64,000 nucleotides of DNA, from contig NZ_CP047289.1 in NCBI RefSeq assembly GCF_018279165.1, forward strand, positions 620,001-684,000, in the 5' to 3' direction. This DNA is from Falsirhodobacter algicola. GTDB taxonomy: Bacteria > Pseudomonadota > Alphaproteobacteria > Rhodobacterales > Rhodobacteraceae. The notes under the pieces are model-generated. The model was not told the origin of the DNA. It made no database searches and saw only the letters and a list, made by a program, of their open reading frames with translations. Made by a program: the position numbers and the translations under genes. Positions 34,159-45,003 of the stretch are shown piece by piece (positions within the stretch are counted from its first letter, which is position 1; each line of letters begins with the position of its first letter).

Positions 34159-36150
34159 ATGCCCGAGTTGCAGATGGCGGCGCGCGTTGCGGCGCCGATG
34201 ACGGGGGTGCTGCTGATCTGCGCCCTTGGCGCGGGCAGCGCCGCCCTTATCCCGTGGGAGGATCGGACGACGCTGGTGCTCCTCGTCATGGCGATGACCT
34301 TCGCGGCGCTGGCGATCTGCCTCGGTCTTCTAGTGGTGGTGGAGCGGGGGCTGCGCCATCTGCGCGTGCAGCGGCTGGCGCGGCTGATGGAGTTCGACAC
34401 GGATGCCTGTTTCGCCACGGATCTGGATGGCGGCATCGCGCGGGCGAATGCACCGGCCCTGCGCCGGTTCGGCACGGACAAGCTGACGCGGGTGATCGGC
34501 GCGCATGTCGCGCAGGCGCAGCTTTGGCGGCAGACGCTGGCCTCGCGCGCCCGGCATGACGGCGCCGCTAGCGCCGAACTTCCGGGGACGGGCGGCGGCC
34601 TCCACGTGACGGTGCAGCGGATCGGGCGGTGGGATCTTTTGTGGCGCATTCGTCCTGCGGCGGAACCTGCTGGGGACGGGGCTGCGGATCTCGAACATGT
34701 TCCCGTCGCCCTCGTGACCTTCGAGGGGGATGGCAGCCTGTCCTTTGCCAACCGCGCCGCCCGCGAGATCCTGCAGATCGAACCCGCCGCCGCCCCGACC
34801 CTGACGGAGCTTTTCGAGGGGCTGGGCCGTCCGCTCGGTGAATGGCTGGCCGAGGTGCTGGAGGAACGGGTGCCCACGGCGTCGGAGGTGCTGCGGTTGC
34901 GCGGGCATGCCTCGGCCTATGTGCAGATCTCGCTTCGCCGCCTTCCGGGACCGGGTGCGCCGCGCGTGCTGGCGGTGCTGATCGACGCGACCGCCCTCAA
35001 GACGTTGGAGGCGCAGTTCAACCAGAGCCAGAAGATGCAAGCGATCGGCCAATTGGCCGGGGGCGTCGCGCATGATTTCAACAACCTCCTGACCGCCATT
35101 TCCGGGCATTGCGATCTGCTGCTGCTGCGCCATCAGCCTAACGATGCCGAATATGCCGATCTGATGCAGATCCATCAGAACGTGAACCGCGCAACCAGCC
35201 TGATCGCGCAGCTTCTGGCCTTTTCGCGCAAGCAGACGCAGGTGCTCGAGCGGATCGATCTGCAAGAGGTGCTGGCGGATGCGGCGCATCTGCTGAACCG
35301 GCTGATCGGGGCGCGGGTGAACCTCGATCTGCGCCACGGGGCGGATCTGTGGCCGGTGCAGGCCGACCGGCGGCAGTTGGAGCAGGTGCTGATGAACCTC
35401 GTCGTCAATGCGCGCGACGCCATGCCCGAGGGCGGCACCATCCGCATCGACACCGAGGCCGTGAACTTCGCGACCCCGGTCCCCTGCGGCAATGCGCTGA
35501 TGCCGCCCGGCGATTACGTCGCCATCCGCGTCGCCGACAGCGGCATGGGCATCCCCGAGGATCAGATCGACAAGATCTTCGAGCCGTTCTTCACCACCAA
35601 ACGCGTGGGCGAGGGGACGGGGCTGGGCCTCTCCACCGTTTATGGCATCGTGAAGCAGACCGGGGGCTTCATTCTGGTGAACAGCACGCCCGGCAAGGGC
35701 AGCACCTTCACCATCTTCCTGCCGCGTGGGCGCGATCTGCCGGCGCCGCGCGCCGCGGCTCCCGCCGTCAGCCGCGGGCGCGGCGGCACCGGCGTCATCC
35801 TTCTGGTGGAGGACGAGGCCCCCGTTCGATCCTTCGCGGCGCGGGCGCTGCGGATGCGGGGGCATACCGTCCTCGAGGCGGACTGCGCCGAGGCGGCGCT
35901 GGCCCTTCTGGACGATGCAACGCTGCGGGTCGATCTCTTCATCACCGATGTCGTCATGCCGGGGATGGACGGCCCCTCATGGGTGCGCAAGGCGCTGGAG
36001 GCCCGGCCAGAGGCCCGCACCATCTTCGTCTCCGGCTATGCCGAGGATACATTCCCGGACGTGCAGGTGAAGATCGCGAACTCCACCTTCCTGCCCAAAC
36101 CGTTTTCGTTGACCCAGCTTACGGACGAGGTGCAGATCCGGCTGGCGTGA
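34159..36150 (+). CDS. cckA: CckA-like hybrid sensor histidine kinase
   Basis: 663 residues. Two N-terminal transmembrane helices (about 12-65), PAS-like regions (70-280), HisKA with phospho-His in [20 protein letters not shown], HATPase with [34 protein letters not shown] and [15 protein letters not shown], then a receiver domain [15 protein letters not shown] with phospho-Asp in [15 protein letters not shown] and Lys in FLPKPFS. This order and the H-box match CckA, which signals through ChpT to CtrA (cell cycle, motility and gene-transfer-agent control). Start 34159 is chosen because GAGGA is 5 bases upstream; 34144 and 34135 are alternatives. It overlaps the next convergent gene by 32 bp. 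Confidence 0.9.
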   Translation: MPELQMAARVAAPMTGVLLICALGAGSAALIPWEDRTTLVLLVMAMTFAALAICLGLLVVVERGLRHLRVQRLARLMEFDTDACFATDLDGGIARANAPALRRFGTDKLTRVIGAHVAQAQLWRQTLASRARHDGAASAELPGTGGGLHVTVQRIGRWDLLWRIRPAAEPAGDGAADLEHVPVALVTFEGDGSLSFANRAAREILQIEPAAAPTLTELFEGLGRPLGEWLAEVLEERVPTASEVLRLRGHASAYVQISLRRLPGPGAPRVLAVLIDATALKTLEAQFNQSQKMQAIGQLAGGVAHDFNNLLTAISGHCDLLLLRHQPNDAEYADLMQIHQNVNRATSLIAQLLAFSRKQTQVLERIDLQEVLADAAHLLNRLIGARVNLDLRHGADLWPVQADRRQLEQVLMNLVVNARDAMPEGGTIRIDTEAVNFATPVPCGNALMPPGDYVAIRVADSGMGIPEDQIDKIFEPFFTTKRVGEGTGLGLSTVYGIVKQTGGFILVNSTPGKGSTFTIFLPRGRDLPAPRAAAPAVSRGRGGTGVILLVEDEAPVRSFAARALRMRGHTVLEADCAEAALALLDDATLRVDLFITDVVMPGMDGPSWVRKALEARPEARTIFVSGYAEDTFPDVQVKIANSTFLPKPFSLTQLTDEVQIRLA

Positions 36151-36730
36151 TGCTGTCATAGAGGGCGAAATCCTCGGCGCAGGCGTCGCGCAGCAGACGT
36201 TCGCCCTCTTCCGACAGATCGAGCGTTCCCTCGGGGGAAACGTTCAGCCGCGGCAGGGTGATCGCGAAATCGAGCCGCTCCTCGAGGAAGGCGACGAAAC
36301 GGTCGAGATCCTCGTAGCGGAAGAGGTGATCGACCCCTTGGCCATTGCGGGGGCGGAGGAAGTTCGCCTGCGATCCCACATCGGCGAAGGCGGGCTTGGG
36401 GTCCTGCGCATAGGCGCGCACGAAATCGTCGAAGGTCCGGCCGCGGGTCGCCTTGTCCTCATCCACGGCGTCCCGCGTGCGGTAGCGGAACCAGCTTCCC
36501 AGCCAGTCGCGCGGCTCGCGCATCAGAGCGACGGTTTCGAACTCGTCCCCCGAGGATGTCTGCAGATAAGGCCCGATGAACCGGCGATAGCGGCGCAGCG
36601 TCGTATGCTTCAGCAGCGGCGGACGCGTGACCGCGATGGCCGAGAGGGATTCGAGTGCCGCCTCGATTGCGGTGGAGCCTGTCTTCGGCGTGGCCAGAAA
36701 GACGAGACGGTGTTCCCAGAATACGAGCAT
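36119..36730 (-). CDS. Sulfotransferase-like protein
   Basis: 203 residues. LVFLATPKTGSTAIEAALES near the N-terminus is the PAPS 5'-phosphosulfate loop, and TVALMREPRDWLGSWFRYR is the 3'-phosphate-binding motif (Arg and the loop after it) of sulfotransferases. Some databases label such proteins gamma-glutamyl kinase, which does not fit these motifs. The acceptor is unknown. It lies alone between cckA and recA, on the minus strand. Confidence 0.7.
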   Translation of the reverse strand: MLVFWEHRLVFLATPKTGSTAIEAALESLSAIAVTRPPLLKHTTLRRYRRFIGPYLQTSSGDEFETVALMREPRDWLGSWFRYRTRDAVDEDKATRGRTFDDFVRAYAQDPKPAFADVGSQANFLRPRNGQGVDHLFRYEDLDRFVAFLEERLDFAITLPRLNVSPEGTLDLSEEGERLLRDACAEDFALYDSITPAGSAPRP

Positions 36731-36816
36731 TGGCTTCCCCTGTCATGCGTTGGGCACCCTTATGCACGTTCGTAAACGGATGATTAAGGATTTTCGCCCA
36801 ATTTGAGCGGAAGACG

Positions 36817-36845
36817 TTGTAATCGCTGGGCCGCGCAGTCATATA
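36817..36845 (+). promoter_or_regulatory. recA promoter
   Basis: TTGTAA (36817-36822) and CATATA (36840-36845), 17-base spacer, about 65 bp before the recA start. The LexA box overlaps the expected transcription start. Confidence 0.6.
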
Positions 36846-36846
36846 G

Positions 36847-36861
36847 GAACAAGACAAGAAC
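36847..36861. promoter_or_regulatory. LexA/SOS box of recA
   Basis: GAAC-AAGACAA-GAAC, which read on the other strand is GTTC-TTGTCTT-GTTC. This matches the GTTC-N7-GTTC direct-repeat operator known for LexA in Rhodobacter sphaeroides. It lies just downstream of the -10 element, so a bound repressor would block transcription start. Confidence 0.85.
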
Positions 36862-36909
36862 ATCGGCACGATTGCCCGTGACCGGTAGCTGTGCGAAAAG
36901 GAACTGCGT

Positions 36910-37977
36910 ATGGCGACGGCGAACCTTTTTGATTTGGACGGAAAGCGCGACATGGATAAGGCAAAGGCGCTGGAAAGCGCATTGGCACAGATCGAACGGC
37001 AATTCGGCAAGGGCTCGATCATGAAGCTCGGGCAGGACAATGCCGTGCTGGATGTGGAGGCGACTTCGACCGGGTCGCTCGGTCTCGACATCGCGCTCGG
37101 GATCGGCGGGCTGCCCAAGGGCCGCATCGTGGAGATCTATGGCCCCGAAAGCTCGGGCAAGACCACGCTGACGCTGCATGTCGTCGCCGAGGAACAGAAA
37201 AAGGGCGGCGTCTGCGCCTTTGTGGATGCCGAGCACGCGCTCGATCCGGCCTATGCCAAGAAGCTGGGCGTGAACCTCGACGAGCTGCTGATCTCGCAGC
37301 CCGATACGGGCGAGCAGGCGCTGGAAATCGTGGATACGCTGGTCCGCTCGGGCGCGGTGAACCTGATCGTCGTCGACTCGGTGGCGGCGCTGACGCCGAA
37401 ATCCGAGATCGAAGGCGATATGGGCGACATGCAGATGGGCAGCCAAGCCCGTCTGATGAGCCAAGCGATGCGCAAGCTGACCGCCTCCATCGGGCGCAGC
37501 AATTGCATGGTGATCTTCATCAACCAGATCCGCATGAAGATCGGCGTGATGTTCGGCTCTCCCGAGACGACGACGGGCGGCAACGCGCTGAAGTTCTACG
37601 CCTCGGTCCGGCTCGACATCCGCCGCACCGGTTCGATCAAGGACCGGGACGAGGTGATCGGCAACTCCACTCGCGTGAAGGTCGTCAAGAACAAGGTCGC
37701 GCCGCCCTTCAAGGAGGTGGAGTTCGACATCATGTATGGCGAAGGCATCTCCAAGCTTGGGGAGTTGGTCGATCTGGGCGTGAAGGCCGGCGTCGTCGAG
37801 AAGTCGGGGTCGTGGTATTCCTTCGGCGACGAACGGATCGGGCAGGGGCGCGAGAATGCCAAGCAATTCCTGCGCAACAACCCGCAGGTCGCCCGCTCCA
37901 TCGAGGACAAGGTTCGCGCCACGCACGGGCTCGATCTCAGCTTCAATCCCGGCACGGACGACCTGATGGAGGAGTGA
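36910..37977 (+). CDS. recA: Recombinase A
   Basis: 355 residues. Catalyses strand exchange and triggers LexA self-cleavage. Walker [16 protein letters not shown] (about 76-90), Walker B-type [13 protein letters not shown], and the DNA-binding loops ([29 protein letters not shown]) are intact. The AAAAGGAAC ribosome site precedes the ATG. Promoter with LexA box upstream; alaS follows 60 bp downstream on the same strand. Confidence 0.98.
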   Translation: MATANLFDLDGKRDMDKAKALESALAQIERQFGKGSIMKLGQDNAVLDVEATSTGSLGLDIALGIGGLPKGRIVEIYGPESSGKTTLTLHVVAEEQKKGGVCAFVDAEHALDPAYAKKLGVNLDELLISQPDTGEQALEIVDTLVRSGAVNLIVVDSVAALTPKSEIEGDMGDMQMGSQARLMSQAMRKLTASIGRSNCMVIFINQIRMKIGVMFGSPETTTGGNALKFYASVRLDIRRTGSIKDRDEVIGNSTRVKVVKNKVAPPFKEVEFDIMYGEGISKLGELVDLGVKAGVVEKSGSWYSFGDERIGQGRENAKQFLRNNPQVARSIEDKVRATHGLDLSFNPGTDDLMEE

Positions 37978-38037
37978 GCCCTTGTTGCACGGGGCGTCAG
38001 GGGGTAAACGGGTCGGGATGACAGAACAGGGGCCAGA

Positions 38038-40686
38038 ATGCCGTCGCTGAACGATATCCGATCCACCTTCCTCGATTTCTTTGCGCGCAACGGGCATACC
38101 GTTGTGCCGTCGAGTCCCCTGGTCCCGCGCAACGATCCGACGCTGATGTTCGCCAATTCCGGCATGGTGCAGTTCAAGAACTGCTTCACCGGGGATGAGC
38201 GGCGCGATTACGTCCGGGCGACGTCGGCGCAGAAATGCGTGCGCGCCGGCGGTAAGCACAACGACCTCGACAATGTCGGCTATACCGCGCGGCACCACAC
38301 GTTCTTTGAGATGCTGGGCAACTTTAGCTTCGGTGATTATTTCAAGGAACAGGCGATCCCGCTGGCGTGGGAACTGCTGACAAAGGATTTCGACATTCCG
38401 AAGGACCGTCTTCTGGTGACGGTCTATCACACGGATGACGAGGCGGCGGAGCTGTGGAAGAAGGTCGCCGGTCTGACGGATGATCGCATCATCCGCATTC
38501 CCACCAACGACAACTTCTGGATGATGGGGCCGACCGGTCCCTGCGGCCCCTGCACCGAGATCTTCTTCGATCACGGCGATAAGATCTGGGGCGGCCCGCC
38601 CGGTTCCCCCGACGAGGATGGCGATCGCTTCATCGAGATCTGGAACCTCGTGTTCATGCAGAACGAGCAGTTCGCGGATGGCAGCATGCGCGCGCTCGAT
38701 ATGCAGTCGATCGACACCGGCATGGGGCTGGAGCGGATCGGCGCGCTGCTGCAAGGCAAGCACGACAACTACGACACCGATCTGATGCGCAGCCTGATCG
38801 AGGCGAGCGCGCAGGCGACCTCGACCGATCCGGACGGGCCGGGCAAGACGCATCACCGCGTGATCGCGGACCATCTGCGTTCCACTTCCTTCCTGATCGC
38901 GGACGGTGTGATGCCCTCGAACGAGGGGCGCGGCTATGTGCTGCGCCGGATCATGCGCCGCGCGATGCGTCATGCCCATCAGTTGGGCGCACAGGACCCG
39001 CTGATGCACCGCCTCGTGCCGGCGCTGGTGCGGCAGATGGGCGCCGCCTATCCCGAGCTTGGCCAAGGTCAGGCCATGATCGAAGAGACGCTGCGTCAGG
39101 AGGAGACGAAGTTCCGCCAGACGCTGGAGCGTGGTCTGCGGCTGCTGGATGACGAACTTGCCGAGTTGCCCGAAGGGGCCGCGCTGCCCGGCGCGTCGGC
39201 CTTCAAGCTCTATGACACCTACGGCTTCCCGCTGGATCTGACGCAAGACGCGCTGCGCGAGCAGGGCCGCAGCGTCGATACCGAGGGCTTCGATGCCGCG
39301 ATGGCCGAACAGAAAGCCAAGGCGCGCGCCGCTTGGTCCGGTTCGGGCGAAACGAAAGACGCCGCGATCTGGTTCGAGCTTGCCGATCAGTTCGAGGCGA
39401 CGGAGTTCCTCGGCTACGACACCGAAACGGCGGAAGGTCAGCTTCAGGCCATCGTGCAAGGCGGCGCTTCGGTTCCGGCCGCGACGGCTGGGCAAAGCGT
39501 GCAGATCGTGCTGAACCAGACCCCATTCTACGGCGAGGCGGGCGGTCAGGTCGGTGACAGCGGGACGCTGACGACCGAAACCGGCACCGCACGCATCACC
39601 GACACCAAGCGCAGCCAAGGCCTGTTCCTCCATTCCGCCGAGGTGACGGAGGGTGAGATCCGCGCCGGTCAGGGCGCGCAGCTCGTCGTCGATCACGCCC
39701 GCCGCACGGCGATCCGCGCGAACCATTCGGCGACGCACCTGCTGAACGAAGCGCTGCGGCGCGTGCTCGGCGATCACGTCGCGCAGCGGGGCAGCTTGAA
39801 CGCGCCGGACCGTCTGCGCTTCGACTTCAGCCACACCAAGGGGCTGACGGCGGAGGAGCTTGCGGCGGTGGAGGCCGAAGTCAACGCGATGATCCGCCAG
39901 AACGACGCGGTCGTGACGCGGGTGATGTCGCCCGACGATGCCCGTGCCCTCGGCGCGCAGGCGCTGTTCGGCGAGAAATACGGCGACGAGGTTCGCGTCG
40001 TCTCGATGGGGCTGCTGGATGGTTCGGGCAAGGGTGCCGATGGGCGTACCTACAGCCTCGAACTTTGCGGCGGGACGCATGTCACCCGTCTGGGCGAAGT
40101 GGGCCTGTTCGTTCTGCTGAGCGACTCGGCCTCCTCGGCTGGGGTGCGGCGGATCGAGGCGCTGACCGGCGAAGGCGCGCTGATCTATCTGTCCGAGCAG
40201 GTGAAACGCCTGTCGGAAGTGGCCGCGCTGCTGAAGGCAGCCCCGGCGGATGTGGTGGACCGGACGCGCGCCCTCGTGGAGGAACGCCGTGCCCTGACCA
40301 ACGAGGTTGCGCAGCTAAAACGCGACGCCGCCATGGCGAGCGCCGATGAAGAAGCGCGCGACATCGGTGGAATGCGTTTCCTGTCGCGGATCGTGCAGGA
40401 CGTTCCGGGCAAAGAGCTTCCGGGCCTTGTCGATGAGATGAAGGCCAAGATCGGCTCGGGTGCGGTGCTGCTGATTTCCGACACGGGCGGCAAGGCGGCG
40501 CTGGCGGCGGGTGTGACGGCGGATCTGACGGATCGGCTTTCGGCCGTGACGCTGGTGAAGGCTGCGGCCGAGGCGCTTGGCGGCAAGGGCGGCGGCGGTC
40601 GTCCCGATATGGCGCAGGCCGGTGCGGCGGATGCCTCGCAGGCCGAAGCGGCGGTGAAAGCCGTCGAACACCTGCTGGAGGGTTGA
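38038..40686 (+). CDS. alaS: Alanyl-tRNA synthetase
   Basis: 882 residues, full length. Class II catalytic core at the N-terminus ([40 protein letters not shown]), editing domain with the zinc-type motif [15 protein letters not shown] and the partner [15 protein letters not shown], and a C-terminal Ala/Gly-rich domain ending in [17 protein letters not shown]. The recA-alaS neighbourhood is common in bacteria. The DUF1330 gene starts at the very next base after the stop. Confidence 0.98.
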   Translation: MPSLNDIRSTFLDFFARNGHTVVPSSPLVPRNDPTLMFANSGMVQFKNCFTGDERRDYVRATSAQKCVRAGGKHNDLDNVGYTARHHTFFEMLGNFSFGDYFKEQAIPLAWELLTKDFDIPKDRLLVTVYHTDDEAAELWKKVAGLTDDRIIRIPTNDNFWMMGPTGPCGPCTEIFFDHGDKIWGGPPGSPDEDGDRFIEIWNLVFMQNEQFADGSMRALDMQSIDTGMGLERIGALLQGKHDNYDTDLMRSLIEASAQATSTDPDGPGKTHHRVIADHLRSTSFLIADGVMPSNEGRGYVLRRIMRRAMRHAHQLGAQDPLMHRLVPALVRQMGAAYPELGQGQAMIEETLRQEETKFRQTLERGLRLLDDELAELPEGAALPGASAFKLYDTYGFPLDLTQDALREQGRSVDTEGFDAAMAEQKAKARAAWSGSGETKDAAIWFELADQFEATEFLGYDTETAEGQLQAIVQGGASVPAATAGQSVQIVLNQTPFYGEAGGQVGDSGTLTTETGTARITDTKRSQGLFLHSAEVTEGEIRAGQGAQLVVDHARRTAIRANHSATHLLNEALRRVLGDHVAQRGSLNAPDRLRFDFSHTKGLTAEELAAVEAEVNAMIRQNDAVVTRVMSPDDARALGAQALFGEKYGDEVRVVSMGLLDGSGKGADGRTYSLELCGGTHVTRLGEVGLFVLLSDSASSAGVRRIEALTGEGALIYLSEQVKRLSEVAALLKAAPADVVDRTRALVEERRALTNEVAQLKRDAAMASADEEARDIGGMRFLSRIVQDVPGKELPGLVDEMKAKIGSGAVLLISDTGGKAALAAGVTADLTDRLSAVTLVKAAAEALGGKGGGGRPDMAQAGAADASQAEAAVKAVEHLLEG

Positions 40687-40974
40687 ATGTCCGCTCTTTG
40701 GATCGCCCATATCGATGTGACCGATCCGGACAGCTATGCGCTTTATGCGCAGGCGGCCGGGCCGGCCATCGCCGCGCATGGCGGCGTGTTCCTGCATCGC
40801 AGCGGCACCTATGTGCAGCTTGAAGGGAATGAGCGGAAGCGCAATGTCGTCATCCGCTTCCCGTCGCTGGAGGCGGCGGTGACGTGCTACGAGTCGGAGG
40901 CCTATCAGGCTGCGCTGACCCATGCACGGGGTGCGTCGGTGCGCGATCTCGTCGTCGTCGAAGAGATCGCCTGA
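40687..40974 (+). CDS. DUF1330 protein
   Basis: 95 residues, dimeric alpha-beta barrel (ferredoxin-like) fold: LWIAHIDVTDPDSYALYAQA, then FPSLEAAVTCYESEAYQAAL, which is the family core. Function unknown; often fused or adjacent to metabolic genes. It abuts alaS with no gap, so it is expected to be co-translated, and is followed by a bidirectional terminator. Confidence 0.9.
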   Translation: MSALWIAHIDVTDPDSYALYAQAAGPAIAAHGGVFLHRSGTYVQLEGNERKRNVVIRFPSLEAAVTCYESEAYQAALTHARGASVRDLVVVEEIA

Positions 40975-41001
40975 TCGCTACAGACCATTGGATCGAATGA
41001 A

Positions 41002-41030
41002 AAAGGCGCCCCGTGGGGCGCCTTTCTTTT
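41002..41030. terminator. Bidirectional intrinsic terminator
   Basis: AAAGGCGCCCC-GT-GGGGCGCCTTT with A-tract before and TTTCTTTT after, ending both the alaS-DUF1330 unit and the convergent typA gene. Confidence 0.9.
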
Positions 41031-42852
41031 ATTGGTTGGACGAACGCGACTGGCGCTTACGCTCATGCGGGTCGAGGTAACGCTTGCGCAGACGAACGGC
41101 TTTCGGCGTCACTTCCACCAGTTCGTCATCGTCGATATAGGCGATCGCTTGTTCCAGCGACATGCGCACCGGCGGCGTCAGGCGGACGGCTTCATCCGTG
41201 CCGGAGGCGCGGACGTTGGTCAGCTTCTTGCCCTTCAGCGGGTTCACCTCGAGGTCATTCTCGCGCGAATGCTCGCCGATGATCATACCTTCGTAGACGG
41301 GTTCCTGCGGGTTGATGAAGAGATGGCCACGCTCTTCGAGGTTCCACAGCGCATAGGGAACAGCCGTGCCATTCTCCATGGAGATCAGGACGCCCACGCG
41401 GCGGCCTTCGATCGGACCTTTATGCGGGGCCCATTCGTGGAACACACGGTTCAGAACGCCCGTGCCGCGCGTGTCGGTCAAGAATTGGCCGTGATAGCCG
41501 ATCAGACCGCGCGAGGGGACATGCGCGATGATCCGGGTTTTCCCGGCACCTGCGGGCTTCATCTCCACCAGATCGCCTTTGCGGGCGCCGGTCAGTTTCT
41601 CGATCACGGCGCCGGTGAATTCGTCATCCACGTCGATGGTGACTTCTTCGATCGGCTCCAGACGCTGACCGTCCTCTTCGCGGAACAGAACGCGCGGGCG
41701 GGCGATCGACAGTTCGAACCCTTCGCGGCGCATGTTCTCGATCAGAACGCCCATCTGAAGTTCGCCGCGGCCGGCAACATCGAACGCTTCGCCGCCGGGG
41801 GTGTCGGTGATGCGGATGGCGACGTTGACCTCGGCTTCCTTCATCAGCCGCTCACGGATGACGCGGGACTGTACCTTGTTGCCGTCTTTGCCGGCCAGGG
41901 GCGAATCGTTGATGCCGAAGGTCACGGAAATGGTCGGCGGATCGATGGGCTGGGCCGGGATCGCAGCATCGACTTCCAGGGCGCAAAGCGTGTCGGCCAC
42001 GGTCGCCTTGGTCATACCGGCGAGGGTGACGATGTCGCCCGCTTCGCCCACGTCGATGGGGTTTTGCGACAGACCACGGAAGGCCAGCACCTTGGACACG
42101 CGGAACTGCTCTACACGCTCACCATCGCGCGACAGGGCCTTCAGCGTATCGCCAGCCTTCACGACGCCCGATTCGACACGGCCCGTCAGGATACGGCCGA
42201 TGAACGGGTCGGCGGACAGGGTGGTGGCGAGCATCTGGAACGGCTCGGACCGACGCTCGAGCTGCTTCGGTGCCGGGACATGTTTCAGAACCAGATCGAA
42301 CAGCGCCGACAGATCCTTGCGCGGGCCGTCGAGTTCCATATCGGCCCAGCCGGAACGGCCGGAGGCATACATCGCCGGGAAGTCGAGTTGTTCGTCATTG
42401 GCGCCGAGGTTGGCGAACAGGTCGAACACCTCGTCCAGCGCGCGGTCGGGCTCAGCATCGGGCTTGTCGACCTTGTTCAGTACCACAATCGGACGCAGGC
42501 CGAGGGCCAGCGCCTTGGAGGTCACGAACTTCGTCTGCGGCATCGGCCCTTCGGCGGCATCGACGAGCAGCACCACGCCGTCCACCATGCTCAGGATCCG
42601 CTCCACCTCGCCGCCGAAATCGGCGTGACCGGGGGTGTCGACGATGTTGATGCGGGAGCCGTTCCACTCCAGCGACGTGCATTTGGCGAGAATCGTAATG
42701 CCGCGCTCACGTTCGATGTCATTGCTGTCCATCGCGCGCTCGGCCACGGCTTGGTTATCCCGGAAGGCCCCCGATTGCTTCAGAAGCTCGTCCACCAGCG
42801 TGGTCTTGCCATGGTCGACGTGCGCGATGATCGCGATGTTGCGGAGTTCCAT
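41029..42852 (-). CDS. typA: Ribosome-associated GTPase TypA/BipA
   Basis: 607 residues. G1 motif [17 protein letters not shown] at the start, [13 protein letters not shown] (switch I), [16 protein letters not shown] (G3), LNKVDKPDA (G4), followed by EF-G-like domains and the BipA C-terminal domain. It assists large-subunit assembly and stress or cold adaptation. Start 42852 ([15 protein letters not shown]) gives family length; 13 further upstream codons look like leader. The 24-residue peptide gene at 42934 lies upstream on the same strand. Confidence 0.96.
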   Translation of the reverse strand: MELRNIAIIAHVDHGKTTLVDELLKQSGAFRDNQAVAERAMDSNDIERERGITILAKCTSLEWNGSRINIVDTPGHADFGGEVERILSMVDGVVLLVDAAEGPMPQTKFVTSKALALGLRPIVVLNKVDKPDAEPDRALDEVFDLFANLGANDEQLDFPAMYASGRSGWADMELDGPRKDLSALFDLVLKHVPAPKQLERRSEPFQMLATTLSADPFIGRILTGRVESGVVKAGDTLKALSRDGERVEQFRVSKVLAFRGLSQNPIDVGEAGDIVTLAGMTKATVADTLCALEVDAAIPAQPIDPPTISVTFGINDSPLAGKDGNKVQSRVIRERLMKEAEVNVAIRITDTPGGEAFDVAGRGELQMGVLIENMRREGFELSIARPRVLFREEDGQRLEPIEEVTIDVDDEFTGAVIEKLTGARKGDLVEMKPAGAGKTRIIAHVPSRGLIGYHGQFLTDTRGTGVLNRVFHEWAPHKGPIEGRRVGVLISMENGTAVPYALWNLEERGHLFINPQEPVYEGMIIGEHSRENDLEVNPLKGKKLTNVRASGTDEAVRLTPPVRMSLEQAIAYIDDDELVEVTPKAVRLRKRYLDPHERKRQSRSSNQ

Positions 42853-42933
42853 CCGGATGCCCTTTTGATGCTGCGCTGTCGCGATACACAAAAGGGGCGT
42901 AGAAGGCCAGCCCTCAATGCGTGGCGGCCGTCC

Positions 42934-43008
42934 TCAGCCGATGCCGAGGAAGGACAGGATGGCAACGACGATGACCACGAGGCCGACGAGATAAATGATG
43001 CTGTTCAT
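42934..43008 (-). CDS. 24-residue single-helix membrane peptide
   Basis: Encodes MNSIIYLVGLVVIVVAILSF and then LGIG: one hydrophobic helix and little else. The ATG at 43008 follows GGAGGAAG by 3-5 bases, among the best ribosome sites in the window. It sits between icd and typA on the same strand. Very short hydrophobic peptides with strong ribosome sites occur widely in this group. Possible roles include stabilising a membrane complex or acting as a leader peptide; no function is claimed. Confidence 0.7.
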   Translation of the reverse strand: MNSIIYLVGLVVIVVAILSFLGIG

Positions 43009-43084
43009 GAGCTTCCTCCGTTCATGCGCCCAGTTGGCGCCCGGTGATCAACGGCGGAAGGGGGAGCCGGTTCCGTCCCCGCAT

Positions 43085-43117
43085 GAAGAAGAAGGGCCCG
43101 GGATTTCTCCCAGGCCC
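43085..43117 (-). terminator. Intrinsic terminator of icd
   Basis: On the minus strand GGGCCTGGGA / TCCCGGGCCC pairs over 10 bases (one G-T) with a 4-base loop, followed by TTCTTCTTC. It lies 7 bp after the icd stop. Confidence 0.75.
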
Positions 43118-43124
43118 CCATGGA

Positions 43125-44336
43125 TCAGGACAGCGCCTTGTTCAGGTATTCGTCCACCTTCTCGAGGTAGCCCATCGTGGTCAGCCACTGCTGATCCGGA
43201 CCGACGAGGAGCGCGAGGTCCTTCGTCATGAAGCCGTCTTCCACCGTCTGAACCGTCACACGCTCCAGCGTGGTGGCGAAGTTCAGCAGCGCCTCGTTGT
43301 TGTCCAGCTTGGCGCGGTGCTTCAGGCCACCCGTCCATGCGTAGATCGAGGCGATGGAGTTGGTCGAGGTCTCCTTGCCCTTCTGATGCTGGCGGAAGTG
43401 ACGCGTGACGGTGCCGTGCGCGGCCTCGGCCTCCACGGTCTTTCCGTCCGGCGTCATCAGCACGGAGGTCATCAGGCCGAGCGAGCCGAAGCCCTGCGCC
43501 ACGGTGTCCGACTGCACGTCGCCATCGTAGTTCTTGCAGGCCCAGACGTAACCGCCCGACCATTTCAGCGCCGAGGCGACCATGTCGTCGATCAGGCGGT
43601 GCTCGTAGTGGATGCCGGCCGCCTTGAACTTCTCTTCGAACTCTTCCTCGTAGACCTTCTGGAACAGGTCCTTGAAGCGGCCGTCATAGGCCTTGAGGAT
43701 CGTGTTCTTGGTCGACAGATACACCGGCCAGCCTTTGACGAGGCCGTAGTTCATCGACGCGCGGGCGAAGTCGATGATCGATTCATCGAGGTTGTACATC
43801 GCCATCGTGACGCCCGAACCCGGAGCCTGGAAGACTTCCTTCTCGATCACCTCGCCGTCGTCGCCGACGAATTTGATCGACAGCTTGCCCTTGCCGGGGA
43901 AGCGGAAGTCCGTGGCGCGATACTGGTCGCCAAAGGCGTGACGGCCGACGACGACCGGCTGCGTCCAGCCCGGCACGAGGCGCGGGACGTTCTGGCAGAT
44001 GATCGGCTCGCGGAAGATCACGCCGCCGAGGATGTTGCGGATCGTCCCGTTGGGCGAACGCCACATCTGCTTCAGGTTGAACTCTTCGACGCGCTGTTCG
44101 TCGGGCGTGATGGTCGCGCATTTGACGCCGACGCCGTATTGCTTGATCGCATGGGCCGCATCGACCGTGATCTGGTCGTCGGTGCGGTCACGCTCCTCGA
44201 TGCCGAGGTCGTAGTATTTCAGGTCGACATCAAGATAGGGAAGGATCAGCTTCTTCTTGATGAAGTCCCAGATGATCCGGGTCATCTCGTCGCCGTCGAG
44301 CTCGACGACGGGGTTGGCTACCTTGATCTTCGACAT
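43125..44336 (-). CDS. icd: NADP-dependent isocitrate dehydrogenase
   Basis: 403 residues of the eukaryote-type (type II) homodimeric IDH found in alphaproteobacteria. [20 protein letters not shown] at the start, substrate loop [14 protein letters not shown], metal region [20 protein letters not shown] and cofactor loop [20 protein letters not shown] are present. Converts isocitrate to 2-oxoglutarate; aconitase, the preceding TCA enzyme, is at 54.1 kb. Confidence 0.97.
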   Translation of the reverse strand: MSKIKVANPVVELDGDEMTRIIWDFIKKKLILPYLDVDLKYYDLGIEERDRTDDQITVDAAHAIKQYGVGVKCATITPDEQRVEEFNLKQMWRSPNGTIRNILGGVIFREPIICQNVPRLVPGWTQPVVVGRHAFGDQYRATDFRFPGKGKLSIKFVGDDGEVIEKEVFQAPGSGVTMAMYNLDESIIDFARASMNYGLVKGWPVYLSTKNTILKAYDGRFKDLFQKVYEEEFEEKFKAAGIHYEHRLIDDMVASALKWSGGYVWACKNYDGDVQSDTVAQGFGSLGLMTSVLMTPDGKTVEAEAAHGTVTRHFRQHQKGKETSTNSIASIYAWTGGLKHRAKLDNNEALLNFATTLERVTVQTVEDGFMTKDLALLVGPDQQWLTTMGYLEKVDEYLNKALS

Positions 44337-44418
44337 GAGCTGTCCTCGGTGGTTGAAGGATTCGGGGGAAGGTTTAACGCGGGCGGCGGCGAAAGGAAAG
44401 TATGCAGAGGTATACGGT

Positions 44419-45003
44419 TCACGGCAGCAGGGGCAGGGCGCGCAGTCGGACCCAGTCCCAGACGGCCGGCAGGCCGCGGCGGATCTTCGCGCCGACGCGG
44501 CTGTCCAGTTGATCGACCGTTACACCGTATTCCTTCCACGAGCCGCCGTCATTGGCGATATTCTGCATGACGGGCTGCACACGATCGAGCGATTTGGCGA
44601 AGATCGCATCGGGCGTGGTGTTGGCTTCGAACTCATCCCAGAGCGCGCGGAACGCAGCGCCCTGATCGGGGGGCAGAAGGCCGAAGATGCGCGCGGCGGC
44701 GGCCTCCTCGGCGGCTTGCTGCGCATCGGAGGCATGGGCGGTGCCGCCGGCGGCGTGGATCGGCACGTCCCCGGCGTCGATCTCCACCAGATCGTGAAGG
44801 ATCAGCATCCGCATCACGCGCGACAGATCGACATCGGCCGGGGCCTGATCGGCCAGCACCATCGCATAGAGCGCGAGGTGCCAGCTGTGCTCGGCCGAGT
44901 TTTCGCGGCGCGACCCATCGGTCAGCCGCCCGGCGCGCAGCACGGTCTTCAGGCGGTCCGCCTCTTGCAGGAACGAAAATTGCTGCGCAAGGCGGTCCGT
45001 CAT
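44419..45003 (-). CDS. HD-domain hydrolase (YfbR/HDDC2-like)
   Basis: 194 residues. Metal site of an HD phosphohydrolase: [16 protein letters not shown] (His), [13 protein letters not shown] (His-Asp and the following Asp), and a late Asp in the C-terminal helix. YfbR and HDDC2 proteins dephosphorylate deoxynucleoside 5'-monophosphates. The ATG at 45003 shares one base with the upstream hydrolase stop (TGATG), so the two are coupled. The GTG one codon earlier is an alternative. Confidence 0.82.
   Translation of the reverse strand: MTDRLAQQFSFLQEADRLKTVLRAGRLTDGSRRENSAEHSWHLALYAMVLADQAPADVDLSRVMRMLILHDLVEIDAGDVPIHAAGGTAHASDAQQAAEEAAAARIFGLLPPDQGAAFRALWDEFEANTTPDAIFAKSLDRVQPVMQNIANDGGSWKEYGVTVDQLDSRVGAKIRRGLPAVWDWVRLRALPLLP

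Noticed and set aside
36760-36776. GTTCGTAAACGGATG upstream of the sulfotransferase-like gene as a LexA box
   Set aside because: The second half is GATG rather than GTTC or GATC, so it fails the site rule; chance match.
36784-40080. 1098-codon open frame antisense to recA and alaS
   Set aside because: Shadow of two unmistakable genes in high-GC DNA; the translation is His/Arg-rich with no domain and no ribosome site.
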